This document shows, in pieces, positions 34,302-45,480 of a DNA stretch of 64,000 nt (positions are counted from its first letter, which is position 1; each line of letters begins with the position of its first letter). Location of the stretch: contig JAJEKV010000147.1 of NCBI GenBank assembly GCA_021234155.1, positions 989,910 through 1,053,909 on the forward strand. Reading direction: 5' to 3'. Source of the DNA: Isoetes taiwanensis (lineage: Eukaryota > Streptophyta > Lycopodiopsida > Isoetales > Isoetaceae). Both the position numbers and the translations under genes were made by a program. The notes under the pieces are model-generated. The model saw only the letters and a list, made by a program, of their open reading frames with translations, did not search any database and had not been told where the DNA came from.

Positions 34302-35918
34302 TGTGACGTTCCAGGGGAATATACGCCATAAATACGTATATTCCTGGACCCGTCACTATACAAGTCGACCTTTGGTAGCCTTGTATACCTCAGAAAGTGG
34401 CAAGGGGCACATATCTAAGTTAATTGTTAACTTAGATAACCTTAGGATAAGGCCCATTTCCACATGGCCTTATCCTATTGGGCAACTGCCACACGGCCCC
34501 ATCCTAGTGGTGCCACGTGTCATCCCATGTGGACCCTCACCTATATTGGCTCAAACCCTAACCCTAGACCTCTTTTCTGACTCTTTTTGAACACTCATCT
34601 CGCTTTTCGAAACCCGTTTTGAGCATGGTTGTAAAGCAGCCCCAAGTGTGTGTGTATATCATAGAGAGAGCACGACCTCGACCCCGTCAAGGAGCAATGG
34701 AGACACCAGGGATGAGAGGAAGCACTTCTGGAGCAGGTAGGTGGAGTAGAGTCATGGTAGTTCATCTGGAAGTTAGTCCTCCAGATGCGTCTGTATGTTG
34801 TATCTTGAGTAGAGCCATCCTAGAACCTTTGATGAACATCTTGAACCCTAATCAAGGAACCCTAACTGTTAGTTAGATATGTATGATTAGGTTAAGATGT
34901 TCTTATTATGATTATCATGATGTTATGAGATGTTGGTTGATCATGTTTGCTCCTCTTGTATTGGGAAGGGGGGTAGAGACCTAGGGCCATATGTAGTATG
35001 CTCCTAGTGTAGATCCCTTAGTTCCTATTATATGCGGCCTGTACATAGGAACCCACCGGGCTATGGAGGCTATGATGTGACTCAGCACTACACAACGGGA
35101 CTAGAGGCGATGCGGAGGGAGGATCCTTGCCGAGTGGGGGCTACGGGGGATCCCATAGTGGGCTAGGCTTATGGTCGGTCACTTCGTGTGGGCCGAGCAT
35201 GGGTCCGACACCTCCTGGGGCAATGGTGCCGCCCTGCCTGTCAAGAGTTGCAAGTGTAGCTTGGCTCTTGTTTTGGGGGGTTCAGTCGGGTACGAATCGT
35301 GTGTCGCCACGATTCTCTAGCCGCCCGAGGAGTCTCTAGATCCCGGGAAGGGGAGATGCAACCCTTCCTGCCTCGACGGACCAGGGAGATGCAACCTGGA
35401 GTAGTCCCGATGGGTGATGCCATGGGATTGCGTATCCGGAAGGCTAGAGTCATGCCAGAGCCTGATGGAGCCCATCTGCAAAGTATGCACAGGAGGGGCG
35501 GATGGAGTGGTCAACCCTAGCCATTGTCTTATGCCAGCCCCGCCACTGTCATGATTCGGTCTGCTCTATCTTGAGGCCTATCCAGTCAGACGACTTCCTT
35601 ATGTGTCGGAGCCACGGGTAGGAGCTCTCATGTTTTATGGCATATGGTTATGTTCGTTGCACCTATGGATATGTGGATGAGCTACCCTTCGAGGTAGTGT
35701 GATGTATTGTTATTGCTAGTTCTGACGATGTTTATGCTTCCGCTGTGATAGGAGCCCATAGGGGAAGGGCGCGCAAGACACCTTCGTGTCCCCTTCCCGC
35801 ACTACGGAGACCCCAGAGTGCGGGATAGACGGAGGGCCCGTGCGGTCGGAGGACCGGATGTGGGATTTTCCTACGGAGTGTACGGCTCGGAGCCGTATAT
35901 TTAGTAGGGAGCGTCACA
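34302..35918 (+). mobile_element. solo LTR of chromovirus family 1 (1617 bp)
   Basis: Starts TGTGACGTTCCAGGGG and ends GGGAGCGTCACA. It is flanked by the 5 bp target duplication ATTAT (34297-34301 and 35919-35923). No internal element sequence remains, so it arose by LTR-LTR recombination. It sits inside the 283 bp satellite and shares internal blocks with the LTRs at 8040, 42449 and 52106. Confidence 0.9.
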
Positions 35919-36060
35919 ATTATGTTAAGGCATATTGTGTAAGACAACAATTTTCAAGTCAACAAGTGTGAATCACCCCCTTTGTTACATGTTTGACTTT
36001 CATTGACCAACATGTTTGGTGAAGCGTAAGTCAACAATTTTGAAGTCAACAACCAATTTA
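35919..36060. repeat. tandem satellite (continuation after solo LTR)
   Basis: Continues ATTATGTTAAGGCATATTGT, the same phase that is broken at 34301. Confidence 0.85.
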
Positions 36061-36148
36061 CACTAACTAATTACAATTACAATTACTAAACAAGTGCCAA
36101 GCCAACATAAGATGATTGGTGTCCAAAAAAGAATGGCCATTTCAGGAT

Positions 36149-36261
<113 letters not shown>

Positions 36262-36407
36262 TTTAATGTTTTAGAAAATAAAATTATGGTCATTTCGAGG
36301 TAATTACATTTCACTTCGTATCCTACTAAATCATTACGATTAACATACTAATGGTACGAAAATCCTAAAATCGTAGCCTGCGAAATTTATTTCACGCCAG
36401 CCTTTAT

Positions 36408-37030
36408 ATGGTCGCGAGGGAGAAGCATCGTCCAATTCTCCCAAACAGAATGTCGAAGCGCTGCCGCTCCCGCTCCCGCTCCGCTCCCCCTGCCCCTGGC
36501 CCTTCCAAACGCCGGGAATTGATTTCCTTACCTTTGCCAGAGCTCTTCGCGAGTTATGGCATAGGATCTTGGCTAATTCCTGTTAAGGAGCCTGTAGAAG
36601 AGCTTCAAGATTTTTCCGAAACCAATTTTCTAGAAAGCCCCGAGCCTTCTGAAGACACAAGCTATGATTCCAGCAGCACTTCTGTAAACACCCTCTCTGA
36701 GCTTTCTTCTGAGGTGGATTCTTCAGAAGTGGATTCTTCCGAGGTGGATTCCTCCGAGATGCAGCACTTTGATTCTAAAGATGAGGTCTAGAGCGAATCT
36801 TCAGGAACCAGCGAAGAAGAAGACCCGGGCCCAGAAGAAGAAGAAGAAGATTTTCTTGAATTTCAAAATTGGCTGGAAAGTAAGTCGCATGCTTTTCATT
36901 TTTTTTGCTTTCTTGCCCATAGAGCTTTCTAACTTTCTGAATTTTTCTTAGAGATGAGGCCTGAAGACCCTGCAGCTCATGAAGACAGGCTTTGCTTTTT
37001 TTTTTTTCTTTTGATCAAGTTCTTCTGAAA
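36408..37030 (+). pseudogene. small acidic Ser-rich protein gene with in-frame stop, 2 exons
   Basis: ATG at 36408. It begins with basic RS-type residues (KRCRSRSRSAPPAPGPSKRR), then an acidic Ser-rich domain with a threefold EVDSS repeat. A TAG at 36789-36791 interrupts the frame, but the same frame continues as SESSGTSEEEDPGPEEEEED. It reaches a donor at 36880; a 72 bp intron (36880-36951) leads into exon 2 (KMRPEDPAAHEDRLC). The continuity beyond the stop suggests a recent nonsense mutation or readthrough. Family not recognised. Confidence 0.4.
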
Positions 37031-37410
37031 CAGGCCTTTTGTGCCTTTGTAATTTTTTGAAAAACAGATGCTGTAGGCCTTAGAGCCTTTCATTGTAATG
37101 GCCTTGTGCCGACCCTTCTGTGAAACAGGCCTTAGTGCCGTTGATTATAATGGCTGTGCTGACCCTTCTGTAAAATTGGCCTTAGTGCCTACTTTAATAG
37201 ATGATGGCCTTGTGCCTTTCTGAAAATTTCTGGTTTTGTTTTCTGTTTTAATCAATTGGTTTTGTTTTCTGTTTTAATCAATTGTTTTTGTTATACCTTT
37301 TGTAATACCGTTTTATTATACCTTGTGCCTTCAGTTTACCTTGTAAATGGTTTTGTTATACCTTGTACTTAGATGTTTTGCCTTGTAAATTGGCCTCAGT
37401 GCCCTATTTG
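37020..37410 (+). repeat. degenerate GGCCTTAGTGCC repeats, 3' flank of the acidic-protein gene
   Basis: AGGCCTT(A/T)GTGCC-type words recur at least seven times, mixed with GACCCTTCTGTGAAA and T-rich stretches. GTTTTGTTTTCTGTTTTAATC is duplicated at about 37234/37258. It looks like 3' UTR-derived repeat sequence. Confidence 0.6.
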
Positions 37411-37595
37411 TATACGAGCAATTTAAAATACTATGAAGCACCAACAATTGAAATTGATTGAAATTTGGAATTCATTCAACATTCGAGTACAAAATTTTGT
37501 AACTGAAGCATCCAAAATGAGAATGCAAAATACGGAAACTTCTTTATATTCATAAAAGTACTGATACAATACCCTTTACACAATTGCTCTTTCCA

Positions 37596-39001
37596 CTATT
37601 CCAACAACGTGGGAAGCCTCTCTAGAATATCTTGTTCTTCTTTGGCACTTAGAGTGTAAACCACTCCCCGCTTAACAACGTGTTTTGCTTGAACCAACTT
37701 GACTTTGTTCTTTGCAACTTGAGTGGCATAAACAATTGCTTTATTTCCTCTACAAAACTTGTAGCTGGATTTACAATTCACCAACTTCTCATAGTATGTC
37801 CCTTCTATGACCTCATCCCCTTTCACAAATTTCTGCCCTTGCATATCTACAAAGTCTTCTAACACCAAGTACTTAGCTTTGGTGCATAGGATAAGGTAGA
37901 ATTTCACATTCTCATGATTGTTATTTGGAGCCACCACTGCAAAGACATCACCTACAAATACTTGCATGCTACATAAGTCAGCGTTGCCAATATATGCTTC
38001 TTCTCCTTCATCATGTACTTCTTCTTCTTCAATAATAGCTTTGATGGGTTGTACCACAACTAGTTCAAACTTCTTAGTATATGATACATTGAGGCAAGAT
38101 TCCCAATTCAAATCTAAACAATATGTGCAAAAGCAAGAGAGGTTTCTGACCTGTAAATGTGTCATGTGATTTGAACACCCATGGAAACAATGAAGGTTTC
38201 TAGATCCTTCAATAGGACGTGCTTCCCACTGATTTTTTCTGTCCACTTGTCCTATTTCAACCTCCCAAAAAGTTCTAATTACAGTTTGAATCTTCTTTTT
38301 ATATGTTGTGGGTGTTGCTGTTGACATGTACTGCTTTAGCCATTCCACCACCTCGTGTGCATTGGTCATCTTGCTGCCCTTCAACTGTGCTGCTCTCAAA
38401 GCCCTCTTTATTACTGCTCCTGCACCATCATGTTCTCCCTAACCATGGCTAGAGCACCAAAAGTTCCACATCATGTCTAAACCTGTTAAAGATTTGAATC
38501 TAGCATCAAAGTAAAATGATTTTTTACCTTTGAATTGTGAGGCTGCACCATCTGAGAAGATATAATGCTTCTTCAAAGTGATTTCCTTCTCTTGCATCCA
38601 ATGATTGTGTAAGAGAAAGCAATGCTGCACAAACAAAGAGTCATGTTTTCTGTCATCAGATATATAAAAATGTTCTTCCTTGATCATTTCTTGTGTCTCA
38701 GGATCCCTTCTATATGTGAGAGCACAAGAATAGTGATATGCTCATTATGCCAATGCTTGGACTGGACTTCATTCTGCTCCTTGAAAGAGTAATTCTCTGC
38801 AGAGTCAACCACTAATACAATAGTGTCATGTTGTTTTTGCTGATATTCGTGCAGGGCGTCCATCGGTAGGCTCAGACCATTGGATGTCTGTTTCGGACGA
38901 TCCCAACCATCATTATATGCAACTCGTTTTTTAGTAAGCTTTCGTTTACTGTCAGTTTTAAATACACAATTAACCCAAAGGTTGTGAGGTGCATTGTACA
39001 C
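37596..39001 (-). pseudogene. decayed DDE/D-type transposase
   Basis: About 470 codons in three blocks. The first (39001-38684) has VLVVDSAENYSFKEQNEVQS, whose Asp is a candidate first catalytic residue. After a frameshift near 38700 the second (to 38439) has FYISDDRKHDSLF and IFSDGAASQFKGKK. A TAG (38438-38436) then replaces a Lys codon in SSHG(K)GEHDGAGAVIKR, which carries the third acidic candidate. The third block (38399-37596) continues in the same frame with a Cys-rich segment (CFHGCSNH...CFCTYC). The DSAENY / DGAASQ / HDGAG pattern resembles a transposase-like family that I recall from animals and plants but cannot name securely. No terminal repeats were found. Confidence 0.6.
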
Positions 39002-39820
39002 ATGTATGGTTGGCGTATATATTTGGGGCTCCTCGCCAACTGTTGGGGTTTAATTTAATGGTTCAATTTCTTAATATATTTGATGCACCTTTCAATGGTT
39101 CGATGTACTATCTGACTATATATAAAATTGTTCCGACCGGATTTTTTTTTGGAATTATCTATATTTTCTGGTTAGGTTATCCGATGAATGTTATCCGGCG
39201 AATGGCATGCATGCAAGAGTGATGTCTGCTCCTTTGTGGGCGATGGAGACCACGTGGTTGAGGAGAAGACATGCTTGCATTAATTCAAAGTCCGAGACTT
39301 ACATAGTTGAACTAATTTGCAGATATGGACGATGCATATGATTGATGTTTCGAGGTGGAAAGTAAGGGCAAATTGCTACGATATCTCTGCTTTTCTTGCC
39401 TTCTAAATCAAAGAGATGGCTGAAAATTGAGCCATAAGCAGGGAGTCATTACTGTGGCCTTCACGAACTTCCATTTTTTTTTATTCCTTTGGTATTTACC
39501 TTGATCCCAGTAGCTGCTGTGTCCACCTCTAAGGAGAATATGAGCAGCCATCGATTTGCATTGGAGAAACTTCTGCGCGTTGCCCCGCCTTATAGAATTT
39601 AAAGCATGAGAGTTCTTTTGATGTGAGCATTCATGGTAAAAATTCCTTAGATGCTAAATGTTAGCTTGGGAGGGACAGTTCCTATGATGTTGCAGGCTTC
39701 CATATTTGGCTGACAGTAAGACGATGAAATCCCATAGAATTTATTAGCACAACAATTACTTGGTTGAGCAACAATTGAGGACGTTCCGAATGTTTGGCTG
39801 ATAACATATAATTTATTAGT

Positions 39821-39843
39821 AGAATAGAATAGAATAGAATAGT
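39821..39843. repeat. (AGAAT)n microsatellite
   Basis: Four to five units. The same pentanucleotide is expanded at 55644-55700. 39002-39820 holds no recognised gene. Confidence 0.8.
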
Positions 39844-39989
39844 TTTTTTAACGTCCACGGAGACCAATAGGTCATGGGACCCATACAATGGGCTAGTACA
39901 ATCATTACTACTAGGATTAAAAAACCCCTGCCTCGAAAGGTTTTCAAGGGAAAAACCTTTGCAGTAATGATGACACTAGACAAACAGAG

Positions 39990-40391
39990 ATAATGACTAC
40001 TGGGGGCTCAGTAATTGCAGATGTTTATCTAGAACCTCAAGTATGTATAATGCCAAGTCATGCACAGATGGTGCTCTGAGAAGTTGTGGAAGCGTGGAAT
40101 GGAATGCTAAGGTCAAAAAATGATTTTGGACTATCTCAAAAGCAGGGCAACTCAGAAGAGTATGGCTTTCATCTTCAATAACCTGCAACAGGCACATAGT
40201 CTCGCTTCTCGCGGCAATTGCGGTCGCTCCCATCTACCTGTCTCAATCCATAACCTGTGGGACCCCGTGCGAATTGATGCAATAGATACAAGCTTTTTCC
40301 TGGACAATGAAGCAAGCAAATAAGCTTGGGGCCCTGGTGCCAAGGTGGGATTTATGTGTGCATGATAATGACCAGTTTTCACTTGGGCCAA
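39990..40391 (-). pseudogene. LINE (non-LTR) reverse transcriptase C-terminal zinc-binding tail
   Basis: On the minus strand SHRLWIETGRWERPQLPREA, then LCACC, then after a frameshift IEDESHTLLSCPAF: the C..C...H....C zinc-binding tail found at the end of plant LINE ORF2 proteins. The RT core itself is absent, and the two halves lie in different frames. Confidence 0.7.
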
Positions 40392-41860
40392 AGTAACTGC
40401 ATCCCATATCTTTTGAGTAACTGAATAATAATATTGAGAAAAGAATAGCCTTTAAATTTACAGATATATAGGTTATTGTCTAGTGGACACTGAGCATTCA
40501 GATTGAAGAAAGTTCTGCATGCTATCTCCTTCATGGTGCTCTTCAAAGAGTTGCTTCCATGAAAATGCCCTAGATGCTAAATGTTAATCTGGAATCTTGC
40601 TTAGAACCTAAGCTTAAGAAATAGATTCATCATGTTGTGCTAAATCTGAGATTATTCCATTGGTTATTTTTTGAGAATCTCTATTAATTTTATTATTCTT
40701 ATTAAATAACTGCTCTTTGTTCTTAACACAACCTATTCCATATTTTTTTGTCTTGTTTCCCATTCAAAACATGTTCTTTGGTCAATAATTAGCTTTGCAA
40801 TTTGGCATCTCAACACCAAATTTTGACAAAACGTAGTAAATTAGCACAGAAGTTCTCGCAAAATAAAATTTAATTTGTTCAATTTCAATCCAGCATGGGC
40901 AAGTTTCAATGGCAAGGCAATAAAATTGCATAAAACATGTCTACCTTGATTTTCTTATGCATCAATTTCAATTGAAAGTGATCACAACGAACATATATCT
41001 ATTTATTTCAAATGTTTTGGTTGATGTTGCTGGAATGTTTTTTGGTGCTACTTTTGTGATACTTGTGGAATGTTTGTTGGCACTTGATAATGCGGGTGAG
41101 ATTTTTTTTGCAACGTTATTATTTTCCTCACAACATGAGGCTACCGAGTTGCACAACGCAATGCCAATCACAGTAAGTGTTTGACATTCATATATGATAA
41201 TGCTATTCTGACTAAGAATGTTTGAACACCCATACATAATGATATTCATCTTGGACTAACATGGATTTCATCTTGGATTAACATGGATTTTGAACTTATG
41301 TGCGACAACGCCGAGTACGCATTTACTCGTCATCATGGAATCATAAGGGAAAGCCATCATTGTTAGAGGGGGATAGTGTGACGACCATACAAATACAATA
41401 AAGGATGGTTGTCATTCGTGTACAAAATTATTAGATGGATTCGAATTCATGACCTTTAGGTTATAAGGCCTTGTCTCTAGCACATGGATTATCTCCAGTT
41501 TATGATCATTATACGCTCTTACTATATTGTCCTGCTGATGGCATATTGTATGCATGCCAAGTGTCAAACATAGCATATGCTAAATGGCCATGTTTGCAAA
41601 GTGGCACTCATGCACTTTGTCCAAGTGGCGAGCATGCCCAATTGGAGTCCATGGAATGCCAACACTATATACAGAGAAGGTCTAGGGTTGTAGAGACCAT
41701 TCTGCTTCAACACTAATTGTGAATCGTTCTTGTCCCTAAGTTTCCTTATTCTCTTGTGCCATTCATGGCATTGTCATATGATATTATTAGTGTAGTTTCT
41801 TGATCTTTCTTGAGTATTCCGTGTTCCTTGCTCATAGTTCTTTGTTATCTTGCCTGTAGG
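40392..41860. other. no gene seen; possible decayed LTR remnant
   Basis: A purine-rich GTTAGAGGGGGATAG followed by TGTGACGACC (about 41366-41390) looks like a polypurine tract and an LTR start, but no matching end or partner was found. The rest is AT-rich without open frames of interest. Confidence 0.35.
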
Positions 41861-41867
41861 TTCGTGG

Positions 41868-42440
41868 CAGTAGAATTTGCTTACAATAACTCTGTTCATA
41901 CTTCTATAGGCCAAACACCATTCCTTGTTGATTCTTCAACATCATATTCTCGAGGCCCAAGCATGTTATCGTCATCATGATCGCCTCCTCCCTCCCCCAC
42001 CCCCAAAAGTTGATGACCTTGTTTGGCTCTTGTGCGGGGACTTGCCAATAGCTCGTCCCTGTAATAAGCTCGACTACTGACGCTTGGGGTCTTGATGGAT
42101 CATTGACTGACTCGGTGATGATGCTTTTCGTTTGAAGCTTCCACCATCAATTCGACTGCATCCAATGTTCCATGTCTCTTTGTTGGAATCTTATACGGCA
42201 AATCCCTCAAATTGAGTATCCCACCACCACCAGTCAAGATTGATGGTCATGAGGAATTTGAAATTCGAGACTTTGGACTCCAAGTTCCCGCGACACCTTT
42301 ATTATTTGGTCAATTGGGAAGGGTATTTTTCAAGTAATCGAACCTGGAAACCTGCAAGAATCTGATTAACGCTCTTGACAAGATTGCAGAGTTCCACCGA
42401 CGTTACCCAAACAAGCCAGTCGGAATACTCTAGCTTCAGC
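41868..42440 (+). pseudogene. Ty3/gypsy chromovirus integrase tail and chromodomain (older element)
   Basis: FVAVEFAYNNSVHTSIGQTP (41869 on), then [20 protein letters not shown] (about 42130-42190), then LVNWEGYFSSNRTW with EFHRRYPNKPV (about 42300-42420). This is the order integrase end, linker, chromodomain. Frames shift several times. The full-length minus-strand element begins 8 bases further on, so it inserted into the 3' end of this older chromovirus. Confidence 0.8.
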
Positions 42441-42448
42441 TCGGTCAA

Positions 42449-44047
42449 TGTGACGTCCCCTACTCCTTATACGATGCCCACATTGTATTCGAAGGAGGAG
42501 CATTCCCCCTGGCAGCTACACTGACAGGGGCCATCCACCTGACTCCACTCCCATCGGGATGAGCCAGCAAGGGAAGAATGGATGTGTCATTCACCCGTCT
42601 TCCATCGGGTCGACCTATCTGCGGAAGCGTGAATAAACAAACGTGAGCACAACTAACAGTAAACAAATACAATCACCATAGAGATAGCAATATCACAGAG
42701 ATAACAATACCTTCATAGCAACAATAACAAGGGGAGATCCTACCCGGGGCTCCGGACTCAAGGGGATGGACCGGCGGCTAGGGTCTCGAGTTCATTTGAG
42801 CATGAGAATTTATGGCAATGGATTTGGCTGGCATAGAACATGGCTTAGGGTAGTCCACTCCATCCGCCCCTCAGGTGCACACTTTGCGAGTAAGTAGGTG
42901 AAAAGTGTTGGGACTTGAGTAAGTAACTGCTTGGGGTGAATAGCGGAGGGGCTACTACTCTTGGGTTGCATCTCCCCGGCCCCGATGAGGGGGAAAGAGT
43001 TGCCTCTCCTCGAGGCATCCATGCTCATCACAAAGTGGCTAGAGGGCCTTTGCCCGTATTCGACTTGAACTCTTTGGAAGGTCATATCCACCACCCCACG
43101 AGTGTCGAGCTCATGCCTTGCCCCACGCAGCGGTGACAAGCCATTAAGCCTAGCCCGCAGAGACCCCGATAGGCCTTACTACCGAGGGGTCGGTCCGTGA
43201 TGAGACAAGTTCCTCCTTATCAACCGACCTAGCCCCTTCACCCACGGCCCGGTGGGCTCGTGCCGCGGGGGCATATAATTGGGAACTAGTGGTGCTACCT
43301 AGGATCATCACGCTACGGCTTTAGGTCTCTCTACCCCCTTCCCAATACATGGAGATCCAGAGTGAAATACATACAACATCACGAACTGAAATAGAAATAG
43401 AAATATCATCTAATCTATCTACCTAAACAACGAGTTAGGTTCCTTAGTTAGGGCTTATGATCTCGGGATCTATAAGGCCTCTAGAGTTGATCTAACATAC
43501 TAAACCAGCCTATTGCCTTGCCCAAAGGCGGCTTTGCACAACGAACAACTAGATACCGCTCCTTGACCCGCCTCCCGACCCTCGAAGGCGTCCATGCTCC
43601 CCGATCTTCTTTGAAGATGGCTGCTAATCGATAATCACATTTGTGCAAACCGGCTTTCCGGGAGCTCGGCAATGCGGATTGAAGTCCATACTTGGCGAAA
43701 TGGCTCAAGAGGACCCCCGAACTCGAGAGAGGAAAGGAGCTCTAGGAAAAACCCTAAAATGCAAAGAGAAGAAAGGTTTAGGGTTTAAGGGGAAAGCCCT
43801 TTTATAGAAACCCTTAGGGTTAGGTTAGATATTGGCCAAATGGGATTTAGCCATTTGGCAATGGGGTCCATGGGGTTATTAATTGTGTATGCTTATTTAA
43901 CATGCACAACATTCAATGTTGCCCCTAGGTGCAACCCTTGCCCCTAGGTGCAACCCTATCGTCTACGCAAGTACATGTCATCCGTGACATATGCGGGTGA
44001 CGTCAGCGATAATAATATTCGGGCGTATATTATGTTGGAACGTCACA
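42449..44047 (-). mobile_element. 3' LTR of the full-length element
   Basis: Minus-strand start TGTGACGTTCCAAC at 44047, end GACGTCACA at 42449. TATAAAAGGG (minus, 43806-43797) is a likely TATA box, matching the equivalent place in the 5' LTR. Confidence 0.88.
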
Positions 44048-44062
44048 TTCTCCCCACCTTGA
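44048..44062 (-). other. polypurine tract of the full-length element
   Basis: Minus strand AAGGTGGGGAGAA next to the LTR. A second near-copy lies about 40 bases further in (around 44090-44101), separated by a GATGCTG...CAGCATC hairpin, as in the 8.0 kb element. Confidence 0.7.
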
Positions 44063-44921
44063 CTTGATGCTGTCCTCAGCATCACGCGTCTCCCCACCTT
44101 GGAAACCTGCATATCCTGCAATCACATTTAATACACATAGGATGTATAACAAAATTACCCCAAGGTAATATTTAAGTTTTAATTTCTATAACACATCCTT
44201 GTTTAATATCATACTATGGTAAGGGAGTCTTTCACGCTCTTACTTTATCATCTATTATTATTCACAAATTTTATAGCTTACACCACTATTATTATTAACA
44301 TAGTTCCAAAATTTCCTACTGAAGGTTCCACATCGTTTCCTTACAACACATCGTGACAAAATTATGTGTTGCAAGCCTTCGCAGTGTGACCTTCCTCCTG
44401 TAGACTCTCCTATTGGCCTGCAGGTCCACACTACGCTAGCATACATTTAATTATTATAGATATTGGTTGTTAGGGAACCACCCATTAAATACAATTATAT
44501 GGATGCAAGGCATATCTCCCGGCATAGGAAGATTATGTTTCTTCCATCATGGCCGTGGAGACAGCGCCCTATCATGCCTATATGCCACTCATGCCTACAC
44601 CTGTAGTTGGCCAACGTGGGAGATAGGGTCCTTCCCGTATATGGGGCGTGAAGGGCCCTCCCCGTAGGCATTGACTAGAGGTGTTTTTCCTATCATGCAT
44701 TCCTGAATGACCTCTTATCTCGAGGTCGTCTACTTCCGTGGGACAGTAGACCTTCTAATCTACCTCCCAACTCGTGCAAAGCAAAACCGGCGGTCATGCC
44801 TACAATGACATTACACCCGCCCCTAGAGATCACCGTAGTGGTCTCATCATCGGTAACAACGCATGCAACCCATACCTAGCATAGGCTGCATGCGTAGATT
44901 AATCTTAGCTACACATGAAAT

Positions 44922-45480
44922 TTAATCTAAACCCAAATCGACATGCCTGAGCCGATTTCTTGGGTGTCGATGTCGATTACTTCGGTGACGAGCCGACCAT
45001 TGCATTGCTCCATGAGTTGCGGGTCTTTGCTTCTCAAGATCTATTTGTAGTGCCCACATAGCGTCTTCCACTTGTAAGTGTCTCTTTCTTTGGGTATTGG
45101 AGGATTGAGATCTTCTTGTCTTCTTATAGGATCGACAAGAAGAACCTGCAGGAACAATCTCAAGGTGATCGCCCATTGTTTCCGGTAACTTTGGTCTCTC
45201 CGATTACTTCCTCGGATTAGGAATGTGTTTCTTTAGGAGACTTACTCTTTTGGTTATCTGAATTGTCCAGCCCACCTTGGAGCAAGCTTCTTGAAATTGT
45301 CGATGCAGAGCTTGGTGATGTTTTGTAATCGCCGATGCGAGCTTCAGCCTAACAGCCGATGCGAGCTTCATCTATGCAATTGTCGATCGAGAGCTTGTCG
45401 CTATGCTCTTTCTCGGCCTCTTCTTTGCTAGAGGATATCTTTGTACTTCCTCTACCAACTGTTGCATGTCGGCTAGCATT
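44922..45480 (-). pseudogene. integrase C-terminus and chromodomain of the full-length element, decayed
   Basis: The minus frame 45176-44922 has KRHLQVEDAMWALQIDLEKQRP, aligning with the better-kept chromodomain at 6900-7205. Just upstream in the element AAGCTTGCTCCAAGGTGGGC (about 45290-45270) is shared with the integrase end at 6762-6781. A local expansion of CGATGCGAGCTT words (45301-45402) disrupts it. Confidence 0.75.

Noticed and set aside
41366-41860. Another LTR beginning TGTGACGACC after a purine tract
   Set aside because: No matching 3' end, partner LTR or target duplication could be found. Kept only as a possibility.
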